DNA of 64,000 nt from Cordia subcordata (Eukaryota > Streptophyta > Magnoliopsida > Boraginales > Cordiaceae): assembly GCA_028554755.1 (NCBI GenBank), contig JAPTOF010000011.1:2756501-2820500 (forward strand), in the 5' to 3' direction. A program made the position numbers and the translations under genes. Shown here one piece after another: positions 21,001 through 31,930 of this stretch. The notes beneath the pieces were generated by a model. That model saw nothing but the letters and a program-made list of their open reading frames with translations. It ran no database searches and was not told where the DNA came from. Every line of letters begins with the position of its first letter. Position 1 is the stretch's first letter.

Positions 21001-22756
21001 TGATGTCGAGTTACGAGAGCAAGCTCTAAAAGACCCGCAAGCGTACGGATCGTGCAATGTAGTGTGTACGAGTGCAGGTGTCGAACCACAAGGAGGCGTG
21101 AATAATGTGAATGAATCCTATGCTTGATGTTCTAAAAGGAGCTAAAAAGACAGATCTAACTAGGTGAATTTCTTCTTGTGAGATTTTGGATTATTGGGAG
21201 CTCTATGTAAACGAAATAAAACTAAACTATGAATAAAAACAAATGGAAACGCAAGTTGATTAAGAGGAAACTAACAATTGAAAAGGGATAGGGTGACTTC
21301 GACTTATGAATGGGTAATTCTATACTCAAATGCTATGGGATTAAGGGATGATGGCTAACTATCATAAGTGCTCTTAACTAGGTTGCTAGTTAATGTCCTG
21401 ATTTCCCCCTAGGACTTGGTGTGGGTCCGTCCCTAGGCGGTGCCTCCTAGAGCTACGGCGTGCTCCTTATGACCTAGGGCCTCAAGATTGATTAACTAAC
21501 TTCCCAGGTGGCTTAGAATGAACCTACCTTAGTACCTAAACCGTTGGCTAGGTTTAAAGCCAAGACCTAGTGTTGCTAAGGTCGACTAAATCTATCCTGA
21601 AACCTATTGGCTGGATTTAAAGCCAAAGGAGACTTGATCTAGACTAGCCCTAAATTATGCTTCGCCATTCTAAAGTCACTACAGCAGGATTTCACTTGCT
21701 AGCGCATGCATAAAATGCAATATTAAAGTTATGCTCGTTACTAGGCATGCAAATACGCATATAGACATGAATAAAAGCATTACCCACTTCATAGCATCCA
21801 CATATAAACACATAGACATGAGTATAACATGGATTAGATGTGTTTAGTAACAAACAAACTTCAATTTGTATACATGTTACTCATCTAGGCATTTTATCAA
21901 ACACATAGACATGAATGAAAGAACACCCAATTAAACAAGACAAATCAAAACATATATATATATATATATTCAGCCATCGTATCCCATATCATAAGAGTAT
22001 AAAATCAACCCATTGCATAAGTTTAATCAACCTATACAAGCCTACTCAGACATAATGGAAAATAGAATGAAAGAGATATAACGAAACTCCCCTTTCATCC
22101 TAGCGAATTTAGATCACGGCTTGTGAACAATCTTGATTCCAAAGCGTTTGAATCCTCCCAACTAAGCTTGGTTCTTGGTGAAAAGTGTGTGAAAAGGGTG
22201 TGGGAGGCGGCTAGAGATTAGGGTTAAGTGTGTGAGAGGTTAGGTGTGAAGTACATGTTTTTTTTCTTTTGCTCCCCCTCAAATTCTTCCGCATCGGGCT
22301 TTATTTAAAAGTTTGCGCATAGCCGGTCGACCGGCTTTCTAGTGGACCTCTCTGGAGTGGCCGGTCGACCTAGCCGGTCAACCGGCTCTTGAAGGGGGGG
22401 TCGTCCGGCTTTTCGATAAAGCTTTCTGGAGTGGCCGGTCGACCGGCTTTTCTTTCATGGTCGTCCGGCTGACTTGCTTCATCTTTTTGGCCTTCGGTCT
22501 TCTCTTTTCGACCCGCGCATGTCTCATCTTCATCACCTTTCATCATCCAATCTTGATCTTAACCCAAAGTCCGCCTAAATCATTGAAAACAAGCAATTAG
22601 TGTAGCAATTTATTTCTTAAACTCAACATGCACATTTGTTCACGCTTAAGCCTATTCCTATCAAAAGTACTACACTAATGCATCATTATAAGCATTCAAC
22701 ACCTCTAAAATATAAGTAAATGGCAATGCAAACACACACCAAATCACAACTCATCA
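21001..22756 (-). mobile_element. 5' LTR of element E
   Basis: 1756 bp, nearly identical to 11914-13639. Differences are mostly C/T and G/A changes plus a roughly 30-bp extra segment at about 22418-22455 that adds a third CCGGTCGACCGG dyad (22434-22447). The TATA box has decayed to CTTTTAAATAA (22301-22312). The conserved CCTAGG block is at about 21405-21482. Confidence 0.93.
22301..22450 (-). promoter_or_regulatory. LTR core promoter with three CCGGT-ACCGG dyads
   Basis: Perfect palindrome at 22321-22336, degenerate copies near 22360 and 22378, and an extra gccggtcgaccggc at 22434-22447, all upstream (minus sense) of the TATA-like box at 22301-22312. Confidence 0.6.
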
Positions 22757-22761
22757 AACAT
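22757..22761. repeat. Target-site duplication, right (aacat)
   Basis: Identical to 11909-11913; together they define the insertion of element E into the copia RT. Confidence 0.9.
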
Positions 22762-23640
22762 CTTCTGAATTTTTTTATCAAAACCATAAGATAAGGTTAA
22801 CCTCCTATACTTATGATCTCGCATAAGCTTGATTCCAAGAACATAACTAGCTTCTCCTAAATCCTTCGTTTGAAATTGAGAAGAAAGGCAAACCTTGATA
22901 AATGATAACATCCCTAAATCATTTCCAATTAGTAGGACATTATCCACATATAGAACCAAGAATGCTACGTCATTTCCATTGCATCTTTTATAGACACAAG
23001 GTTCATAAATATTTTGATCAAAACCATAAAATTTAATTACTTGATCATATTTGATGGTCAACGCCTTAGATACCTTCTTTAATCCATAAATAGACTTCTT
23101 AAGCTTACTTACCATATGTTCTTGGCCTTTAGCAATGTATCTATCTAGTCGTGTCATACAAATGGTCTCCTCAAGCTTTCCATTAAGAAAAGTTGTCTTC
23201 ATGTCCATTAGCCATATCTCATAATCATAATGACAAGCTGTGGCAAGGAGTATCCTAATGGATTTAAGCATGGCCACCGATAAGAAGGTTTCCTTTTAAT
23301 CAATCCCTTCTTTTAAGTATAACCCTTCGCCATCAACCTTGCTTCAAAGGTTTCAACTTTTCTATCAACTTCTCTTTTTCTCTTATAGACCAATTTGTAC
23401 CCTATGGGTTTTACCTCTTTAGGTGTAACTATAAAATCCTAGACTTTATTAAAAAAATAGATTCTAACTCTAAATCCATTGCCTTGTGCCATTGGCCGAC
23501 ATCTATATCTATAACTACTTCATTGTAACTAGTGGGATTCACTATCTAATCCTCTAAAGATGTTTGTAAAGACTCTCCAAAATATCTATCAAGCAGCCTG
23601 GAAATTCTCCCATTATGATGAGGCTCCGAAGTGCTAAGTG
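22762..23640 (-). pseudogene. pol: Tork-like reverse transcriptase, N-terminal and catalytic part
   Basis: Minus sense: VDTKKP-like start around 23600 in broken frames, then a long open stretch SIRILLATACHYDYEIWLMD, MKTTFLNGKLEETICM, SIYGLKK, KFYGFDQNIYEPCVYK, and YVDN at 22939-22950 where copia RTs have YVDD (GAT/GAC to AAT). KDLGEASYVLGIKLMRDHK and LTLSYGFDKKIQKM end exactly at the right target duplication. The rest of the domain is at 11698-11908. The changed catalytic Asp alone would inactivate it. Confidence 0.87.
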
Positions 23641-24700
23641 TAATATGCTATTCTCTATCATCCTCAGTTACCATATGTTTTATTGGAGATTCTTGTGCAA
23701 TCTCATTTAGAACAACTTTAGAATTTGGTGTTTGCTGGATCATATCATCATTCACTAAGTAAAAGGAATGGGTGTTAATAAACATCTTTTACTCCTTAAG
23801 ATTATAGAAGATGCCACCTCTGGTTCCCTTAGGATACCCTATGAAATAGCACAACTCATATCTCGGTTATATGTTTGAAGCATTATTATCTAGTGCATAA
23901 GCTGGACAACCCCAAATGTGGAAACGATTTAGACTAGATTAATGCCTTGCCCACATTTATTGTGATGTCCTAGGTACTAATTTAGATGGTACCAAGTTCA
24001 AGATGTATGCTACCGTCTCAAGGGGATACCTCCAAAAAGATAAAGGTAATGATGCATAACTCATCATTAACCTAACCATATCCAATAGGATATGATTTCT
24101 TTTCTTAGTCACACCATTTTGCTAGGAGACCCTGGTGTAGTTAATTGAGACATAATTCCCTGCTGCACGAGGTATTCCCTGAACTCTCCCGAGAGGTATT
24201 CATTGCCTCGATTAGATCGAAGAGCTTTGATATGTTTATGTAATTTCTACTCCGTCTCAACCTTGGATTCCTTGAATTTCTCAAAGGATTTAGACTTACA
24301 TTTCATTAGATATACATATCTATACCTAGAGTAATCATTAGTAAGTAATGAAATACTTATAACCTCTTCGTGCTAGTTTGCTCATAAGACCACACATATT
24401 GGTGTCAACCAATTCCAATACTTTCTTAGCCCTTTCTCCCTTGGAAGAAAATGACCTTTTGGTTATCTTGCCTTTGTGGTAAGATTCATACGGAGATCGA
24501 TCTTCGAGATCTAATCAGCTAAGATCCCTATCCAAAACTAATCTCTGAATTCACTTTAGACTAATATGTCCTAAACATAGATGCTATAGATAAGTACGTT
24601 GGTCAAAGAAACCTTCCTTTTTGAGGAATTAGTTTTTTCTATATTCTGTAGTGAGTTTGTAATAGGATATAATTAGAACAAGTTATCAAGTATGCTATTA
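23641..24700 (-). pseudogene. pol: Tork-like integrase pseudogene
   Basis: Minus sense: heavily broken, but IKALRSNRGNEYLSGEFREY (second catalytic region, with Asp changed to Asn in RSDRG) and QLTTPGSPSKMV are readable at about 24130-24230. The part with GYPKGTRGG-like wording lies near 23820-23850 and FIGYP-type tail follows. The GAG-pre-integrase region around 24500-24650 is only faintly visible. Confidence 0.7.
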
Positions 24701-25000
24701 GAACAAATCATATTTCCATCTCTACTAATATTAACACCAGAGTGAAAATTAATGCAAAAACCATCAATATTAAATACAAAATAGAAATAAGGTTTTTAGG
24801 TACATCCTAAACATAATACACGTTGTTGAAAATAACTTCCTATTACATGAAAAATTCAAGCATATTCCTCCCACTGTAGCAGCCTATACTTTTGCTTTAT
24901 TGCCACTCTTAGCGCACATACCCCCTTAGCTACCTCTTTCATATCCTAAAACCAATGCAAAGAATTGCAAATATGATTAGTGGTTCTTGAGTCTACAAAA
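24701..25000 (-). pseudogene. pol: Tork-like protease remnant
   Basis: Minus sense at about 24965-24998: VDSRTTNHICNSLHWF, matching the copia protease start (V/LDSGATNHICN) with Gly changed to Arg. It is followed by a decayed region. Truncated on its N-terminal side by the LTR at 25001. Confidence 0.7.
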
Positions 25001-26110
25001 TGATGATGAATGATTGGTATTCAATGATGAATGTTTGATATATAGTATTGAATAATTTATCATATGTTTTATGCTTATTGATATATGGATGAGATGACAC
25101 TTATTGATATATAGATGAGATGGCACAATGAATGAATGTGAATATAAGATCAATGATTCTTGAACTCTTATGAGCTTTTATTGATGTTACTAATGAGATT
25201 GTTGAGTTTATGAGTTGTTGAAGAACTTATATGCCTTGGAAGAAGATCATCTGTCACCCAAGACATCAAGTCAACGTGTTCAAAGTTTGCTACAATTGAA
25301 GACTTGAAGAGGTACAGTTAAATAAGGATGGAGAAAGAAGGCATAAGGGGCATGGACCTAGAATTGTTTATAAGGTTGCCTTGCTTATGTTCTTCTTGTA
25401 GTGATTTGACTTGTTATTATCGATGATACATGCTCTAAAAGGTTTTTTTCCCCTAAAAGTGAATCATGTTTTTCAAAGTTTTTATGGTTCAAAAAGCACT
25501 TTACATACTTGTTTTGTTGGAAATTAAAGTGTGGACTTAAGTATTTCTTGGTAGAACTTAAAGTCCATTGCCAGGCAAGGCCTTTTGGGTGACTAGTTGG
25601 ATAATTAGCTAACCAGTCAGTGAGTTTCAAGTTGGGCTTGGCTAACTGTTGCTAGGTGACTAGTAACAATCTAATGCTCTCGAATAAGATTTAAGAAACC
25701 TGCTAGGTGAGGCCTGTCGGCAACCTGTATGCATCTTTCCTCAATTAGATTGTGTAAAATCTGAAAAATCTTATCCAAAACTAGCAGTTTCTTATACTAT
25801 CACCTATCTCATCTATTCCTTAATGTCTTAGAAGTATTCTAGGATAAAACCCAATGTGTCTAATAGCTATGTTTTTAAAATGGGTATATTATATATATAT
25901 CTTGATTTACAAGCCATTGATAGAGAGAACACAACTTGAGTAGCATTGAGCTTTATCTTTTCAAAGGCATTGAGGAGCATTGAGCTTTATCTTATCCAAA
26001 ACTAGCAGTTACTCATACTATCACCTATCTTATCTATTTTCTAACGTCTTAAAAGTATTCTAGGATAAAACCCAATGTGTCTAATAGCTATGTTCTTAAA
26101 ATGGGCATAT

Positions 26111-26145
<35 letters not shown>

Positions 26146-26672
26146 CTTGATTTACAAGCCATTGATAGAGAGAACGCAACTTGAGGAGCATTGAGCTTTA
26201 TCTTGAGTTGTATGTTTCTACACCAATCTTGTTTTTGATTCTTTGAGCTATTACACTTAAAAAATTTTTATATTAAACATCTAGAGAGCTAAATTTGTGT
26301 AGATTAGCCTTTTGTGTTGAGTGATTTTCAATTTGTAAAAATTGGGGTTTTTAATTTAGGTATAATCCAGGGTTGTGAGTTGGTTCGCGCTTGGCCAACT
26401 TGTGAAAAACACCAGTCTTAATTGAGGTTGTTGAAATTGTTGAATGGGATGATCCAAGAGCGGATGTAGTCTTGGGTGCTGAACCACTATAATTTAGTGT
26501 CCTTTAGATTTCTTGCTTTAGCTTTACTTTTGAGTTGCATTTTTTATTTTCACAACCAAAATATCAACCAAGATTCAATTACTTTATGTGCTTTCACAAA
26601 AAGCTTCGTTTAAAGGTTGAAAAAGTTATCAAGCTTTGTTCACCTCCCTCTAGAGCTAGCTTGCCACCAACA
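25001..26672 (+). mobile_element. SIRE-type LTR, probably solo or truncated
   Basis: Matches the LTR at 7369-8882 in order and orientation and ends ctagcttgccaccaaca. Its first 30 or so bases (tgttagcattg...) are missing. What follows (26673 on) is neither a PBS nor SIRE gag, so this is not the 5' LTR of an element here. Contains a large internal duplication. Confidence 0.75.
25770..26217 (+). repeat. About 223-bp tandem duplication in the LTR promoter region
   Basis: Unit 1 starts near 25770 and unit 2 near 25993, both with cttatccaaaactagcag. Each carries aaacccaatgtgtctaatag, a TA-rich tract (25890-25900 and 26109-26143) and gatttacaagccattgatag. The homologous part of the other SIRE LTR (about 8215-8400) is single. 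Confidence 0.85.
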
Positions 26673-27579
26673 ATTATAGTAGGAGGTAGATCATCTGCTA
26701 AACCACTAAGTAGGGTTTAGAACCCCACCAAATAGCAACAATCGGTTCACTAGCAATATGTCTCTAAATGTCAAAACACTAGAAGAAGTGTCTTTAAAGT
26801 CTGATGTTTTTGTGTCCTCAAGACTAAAAATAGCAAATGGTTGCTATGCAAAAGTGTTTGCAATTTTAGTAGATTCTACAACCTTAATATAAGATACAAG
26901 CAACCCCTAAAACTTATTATAAAGGAGTTGTTGCTTAGTAGAAATAATCGTGATATTAATGTTATTGCGAATAAGAATGTTATCGTGCATTGTAAACTGA
27001 AACAAGCTTATCCTTCTAACATGGTGTATGTTGGTTAGGATGTTATGATTCTACAATCTGATCATAAAATAAAATATCCTTTAAGTAAGTTTCTTGGTTG
27101 TTTAGAAGAGAACGAGATTTTTACATTATGGACTCTTACTCTTATGCCATCACTAAATAGTGTGTCTGAATAGAGAAATAAAACATTGTTGGACATAGTT
27201 TGATCCATTATATAGCTTACAGTGTTGATCGCATCTTTTGGGATATATATTTGAGACAAATGCTTGTATGCTGAGTTAAATATATAGCAAATCAATGCAT
27301 AACACATCATATTAGAAGCCTATTTGTCTAAGCTTATTTAGGGCTTGTAAGCTGCAAATAGTAAAAAGCCTGAGAGAGAGTGCTTTTCTCTAGAAGCCTA
27401 TAAGATGCGAAATAAGTAGAGCCAAATAGGCTATAGATATGGTATGATCATAATCTAATACTCTTTTACCAAATGGTCAAAGATATATTTAGCAAACATC
27501 AAGGATGTTATCATTGATAGGCTGGAATTGAAACTTGTTAAGTGTTTGATAGATTTCTTAGAAAGTCTAGTGAATTCAG
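26673..27579 (+). other. Unassigned segment with a coding-like stretch
   Basis: Between a SIRE LTR and gypsy element H. One frame is open from about 26805 to a TAG at 27036 and, past it, to about 27168. It reads WLLCKSVCNFSRFYNL, LKLIIKELLLSRNNRD and KQAYPSNMVYVG, then KIKYPLSKFLGCLEENEIF. I do not recognise it. It could be a fragment of a captured host gene or of a DNA transposon. The rest (27170-27579) shows nothing. Confidence 0.3.
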
Positions 27580-29436
27580 TGATATGTCTTTGCTTGTGCA
27601 TGGTTATTGACACATTATTCTATGTTATTTGACATGTTTTGTGCTTATTAGATAGCTTTGTTGTGGTATAAACATTATACTGTGCATATTAGGCTTTAAA
27701 TGTTCATAGTTGAGTTTATAGAGAAAATACTACATTAAGTGATTATTTCTTGTGCTTTTAAGTGAGAATTGAAGAGACGGTTAGAGCTTATTTGGATGTG
27801 GAGCAAATTTTAGAGATGTTTTGGAGATGAAGAATTGAAGAAAATGCATTTTAAAATCTCTCAAAAGAAGAACAAAGCAAACGGAGAAGATTGCGCGCAA
27901 AAACAGATCCAAAATGGGCAAAAACTAATCTTGCCGGTCACCCTCCTTGTTTTTGCCAGTCGACCGGTAGAGGAGACTAGCAGGACTAGAATGTAATGAA
28001 ATTTTTCTAGCTGACCAAAATATCTCGCCAGTCTACCGGGTTGGTGACCGGTAGCATCCGCAAAATAGCTATAAAAGCTCATTCTAGGCCTCTTTTTATA
28101 ACTTTGAACCCCATCTTTCACACCTACTTCTTAAACACTACTTCCATCACTCACTCACCTCATACACACTCATCTACACACATTTACACCTAGAATCAAG
28201 CTCACATTTGGGATCAAACATTTAGATTTAGAGATTGAAGCAAGAGTTTTAAAGAAGAAGCTAAGGATGGAAGGGAAGTTTCTCTTTCTCCTTTTCTTCT
28301 TAGTTTCTTTGATGATTGAGTAGTGATTTAACGAGTGATTAATTTTTGTATTATGGGTTAACTTGTTACACTTTGATTGTGGGATTTTGATGGATTAATA
28401 TAGGCTTTGTACCTATGATTTTAATGTCTGTCTTCTTGCATGTATATGTGTTAGATGATATGTCTCAATGAAATAGCATATATATTTTGATGCTTGCTTA
28501 CTATTAATCACTTCTATATCTTTATCAGAGCATGTCTATGTGTTTACATAAGGAATCTATGGAGTGGGTTGTGTACTCATACATGTCTATGTGCGTGTTT
28601 TTAAGCCTTAATAGCTAAGCTTTCTTCAATAGCATACCTATTGGTTCTTATAGCTCAATATAGTGTAATTCAAGCATGTCTATGTGTTTAGTAGTTGAAT
28701 ATGTCTATGTGTTCACAAATACCATGCTTAAGAACATGTATTGGTTGGTGCTTTAAAGCTTAACCCGTTATTATGATGCATTGATTGATGGTGTGCAATT
28801 AATGCTTAGACTTAGTTGAGTTTCCTAATAGGCTTCTAGTTTAGTCTAATCAACCCATAGATGGACTAGCTTTTGGCTTTAAACCCAACAAATGGTTTAG
28901 ACACTAGGGTAAGATCAATCAATGTTACCTAGAACCCTAAGCAGCTAGCCTCAAAACACTAGGTTATAAGGATCATGCTATACTCTAGAGACGATCGACC
29001 TAGGGATAAACCTGCACTGAGCCTAGGGAATAATAAGGTAGTTATTTAGGACTCTAGCCAAGATCCATCCAGAAAACCCAACAAAAATCCTTAATTAAGA
29101 GTGTAGTAATGGCCTATAAGTAAGTGAAGATCACCCTAATCCCCAATTCCACTGTTTGACTCTCTTAGATAGCTTGATTCCATCAGCATCTCCATACGTG
29201 CATTTTAGTTTTCTTGTCTTTAGTTTAAGTTTACTTTTCCTTGAGCTCCATTCCATCTAAAACCCTAAAAAAATTGATAGTTTAGGACCTAGCGTAGCTT
29301 CCTAGTTCACACATAGTTTACTGCCACATGCGGTTAGCCTCCCTAAGGAAGAACGACCTTGTACTTGCACACTTTGCTACCAACGACCTATGCACTTACA
29401 AGTAAATTTTAAGGCTTGTTCTTTAGAGTGGCATCA
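27580..29436 (+). mobile_element. 5' LTR of element H
   Basis: Starts tgatatgtctttg and ends gagtggcatca, followed after six bases by the PBS. Contains a dyad cluster (27933-28055), TATA box (about 28070), four spaced catgtctatgtgttt motifs (near 28531, 28582, 28675, 28701), a ggctttaaa motif (28880) and the conserved CCTAGG block (28966-29033). Confidence 0.8.
27933..28078 (+). promoter_or_regulatory. LTR core promoter of element H
   Basis: CCGGT/ACCGG half-sites at about 27934, 27956-27967 (ccagtcgaccgg), 28028 and 28048, followed by TATA box gctataaaagc at 28068-28078. Confidence 0.55.
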
Positions 29437-29442
29437 AGTTGT

Positions 29443-29460
29443 TAGTGCCGTTGCCAGGAA
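29443..29460 (+). other. Primer-binding site, tRNA-Asp type (element H)
   Basis: tagtgccgttgccaggaa, 14 of 18 against the tRNA-Asp complement. All four mismatches are transitions (C to T or G to A), as expected for deaminated methylcytosines. Confidence 0.65.
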
Positions 29461-29755
29461 GGCATGGCTGGTTTGGTTCCTTTGTTTGTGTGTTTTAGAT
29501 AGTTAATTGATTTACTTTCTTCTTTTTCTTAGTTTGCTTTAGTAGCTTATTATCTTACTTTTCATTTGGTTGTCTTGATATCTTGTGTTTGTTTTCGGTT
29601 TTTAGCTTAGAATGTTTGTTGAGTGCCTTTATTTTGAGTTCATTTTGTTTTGTTTCTAGTAGTCCTTTAGGTGATTGTGGTTTATTTGCTATAGATTTAG
29701 GATTTCTTGTAATATTAGGGTTTGTGAAGTGGTAGGAGAGTAGCGTAGGTGTTGT

Positions 29756-31930
29756 ATGATTGGTAGGCATTATCTTAGACATCTATTAGTTCCTTTGGAT
29801 CCCAAACCTGAGAGAATAGTTTACCATCTTAGGGATTTAGGAGATCTTTTAGGAGAAATTGCCGATCACATTAATCTTTCTCATATTCCTCCTTCTATTA
29901 CCCCTGTGTCTCCTGTTTGTCCGTATAATGAGCACCATGGGCACCTATACGCCCAGGAGCCCCTTGGACTGAATTCTCTCTAAAACACAAGCTTACACTT
30001 TAGCAATACTTCCTTCCCAATACATTTGAGCCTTACTTGGCTATTTATACTCCGAGGTTGGAGAAAGCGAATTTTGAAATCAAGCTTGGCACATTAGCAA
30101 TGCTCCATTCCTTTTATGGGAGAGGTAAAGAAAGTCCATTAGCACATGTTATACATTTCACAAAAATTTTCTTCATTTCTCACTTCCCCAATGTGTCTCA
30201 AGAGTTCATTAAGCTTAAGTTGTTCCCATTCTCCTTGAAGGATAGAGCCAAACAATGGCTCCATTCCTTACCTATTAGTTCTATTACGTCACAGGATGAG
30301 CTTCAATCATGTTTTTGTCAAAGGTTCCTCCCTATGGCTGAGACCACCGACCTTAGGGCAGTTATCATGACCTTTTCTTAACATGAATTTGAGATTTTCT
30401 ATGAAGCTTGGGAAAGGCTTAATGATCTTCTTAGGCAATGTCCATACCATAGGTATGGCACACACGATCTCTTCCAATATTTCTTTAAAGGTTTGATTGA
30501 GCAATAAAAGATGTTAGTGAATGATATGTCTGGGGGTGGGTTTTATAACTTGAGGCCTAGTGATGCATGGAAGAGGTTAGAGACCATTGCCAAAGACTCA
30601 TTCTAAAACACCGCCACAAATAGGTCTAGTAAGGGAGCCATTAGGAAATGTGTCGATAAAGTAGATTCATCATCATCCGATCTTCCTACTAAGGTTAAAG
30701 CTTTGACTAATAAGTTTGAACAATTCATATCTTCAAGTCTTTAATCACAAGGCCAATCCTTCAGGTTGTTCATCCATACTGTTAGTCATTAAGGTTTGGC
30801 ATTGTGTTTGAAGTCCAACCACGAGACCATAGCTTGCCCTTTAGCCCCACAATTTCTAGAGTTTATTTAGCAGCAAGTCTATGCCACCCAGGGGTATTCA
30901 TGTGAGTATAACCTATACTCGAACATTTATAATCTAGGTTGGAGAGACAACCCAAAGTTCTCATGGCATCAGGGCTAGTTTAAGTCATCCCAACCCTAGG
31001 CCCCATTCTGACAGAGACCTCATCTTGCTATTGCTCTGAGGTTCTATAATATGAATCATGCTTGACTTCCTAGTGCACCACAACGTTAGGCACTTCTTGC
31101 ACCAACTGCCCCAACACTTCTTACATAGCTGGTACTTATCCCCTAGTCTTTTAGTAATGACAAATTTGATTTTATCCTTTAAACGTGCAGGTCATAGCAA
31201 CAAATATTAAAGAAAAATAGAAAATTAGCCTAGGAAAATAGGATATTGGCCTAGAGATATAAACAACAACTTGAAAACTATTAAGCTAGGATAGATATAT
31301 TAGGATAGCTAATCAGTCATTTACGTACAAGAGATCCAGGAAAATTGCCTTCACAGCTAGAAGTTAATCCTAAAGGTCAGTCCGTTCCTCTTTCGACCCT
31401 ACCTATCCCCCTCATGCCCAGGCTAAGGTCGTTACTACCCTTAGAAGTGGTAGAATAGTGAACAATAGGGTAGAAGTTTTGCGATATGCAAAGTCTGCAC
31501 CTATACGTCCTTTTGAGCCTAGAGACCACCTTATTAAGCTTAGGGATAGTCCTGCTGAGAGAGAGGAACCTATTAGAGAGAAAGATGAGAGTAGTATCCA
31601 CCTACATAGGGAGAGGAAGTGGCCGACTGAGCCTCCAGAGTCTAGAGATGCTGTTTCTATAGTTCTATTCCCATTTACTTTAGAGAAGCTAGCACTTAAT
31701 GATGATACTATGGTTTTCAAGATTTTAGAACACTTGAAAGATCTCAAGGTTAGTCTTCCATTGATTGATTTAGTCTTTTCCATCCCATCTTCCTCTAAGT
31801 TTTTCAAGGACCATTTCACTGGAAAGCGTAGTACATCTAGCATGTAGAAGAAGATGAACCTTATGGAGAAAGTGAGTAGTATTTGCACATCGGGCCTTCT
31901 GCCCAAGCTTAGTGGTCCCTGAGCTTTCAC
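29756..31930 (+). pseudogene. gag: Gag of element H
   Basis: N-terminal LLVPLDPKPERIVYHLRDLG corresponds to the gag start of elements E and I. The capsid core is readable at 30037-30500: FEIKLGTLAMLHSFYGRG, LFPFSLKDRAKQWLHSLP and CFCQRFLPMAETTDLRAVIM, then a TAA in place of Gln. The zinc knuckle at 30796-30837 reads LALCLKSNHETIAC, so its first cysteine is lost. The linker with FKILEHLKDLKVSLPLIDLV (31715-31780) precedes the protease. At least eight stops are visible. Confidence 0.82.

Larger units (their letters stand above)
11914..22756 (-). mobile_element. Complete Athila-like Ty3/gypsy retrotransposon (element E)
   Basis: A 10.8-kb element with two near-identical LTRs (11914-13639 and 21001-22756), perfect 5-bp target duplications, a tRNA-Asp-type PBS and, in the minus sense, leader, gag, protease, RT, RNase H, integrase and a post-pol non-coding segment ending in a purine tract. 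RT before integrase is the Ty3/gypsy order. The tRNA-Asp PBS and integrase wording (YVSKWVEAIP, THKVVTPYHP) fit the Athila lineage. LTR similarity makes it one of the younger insertions here, yet gag-pol carries about ten frame lesions, so it cannot be autonomous. Confidence 0.93.
22762..25000 (-). mobile_element. Tork-like Ty1/copia element, 5' portion (protease, integrase, RT)
   Basis: Continuation of the copia element at 9937-11908. In the minus sense it begins inside the protease at 25000 and runs through integrase to the RT, where it is cut by element E. Gag, PBS and 5' LTR are missing: a SIRE-type LTR abuts at 25001. Confidence 0.8.

Noticed and set aside
28525..28720. CRISPR-like array made of catgtctatgtgttt repeats
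   Set aside because: Repeats are short, irregularly spaced and inside eukaryotic LTRs; no Cas genes and no constant spacer length.
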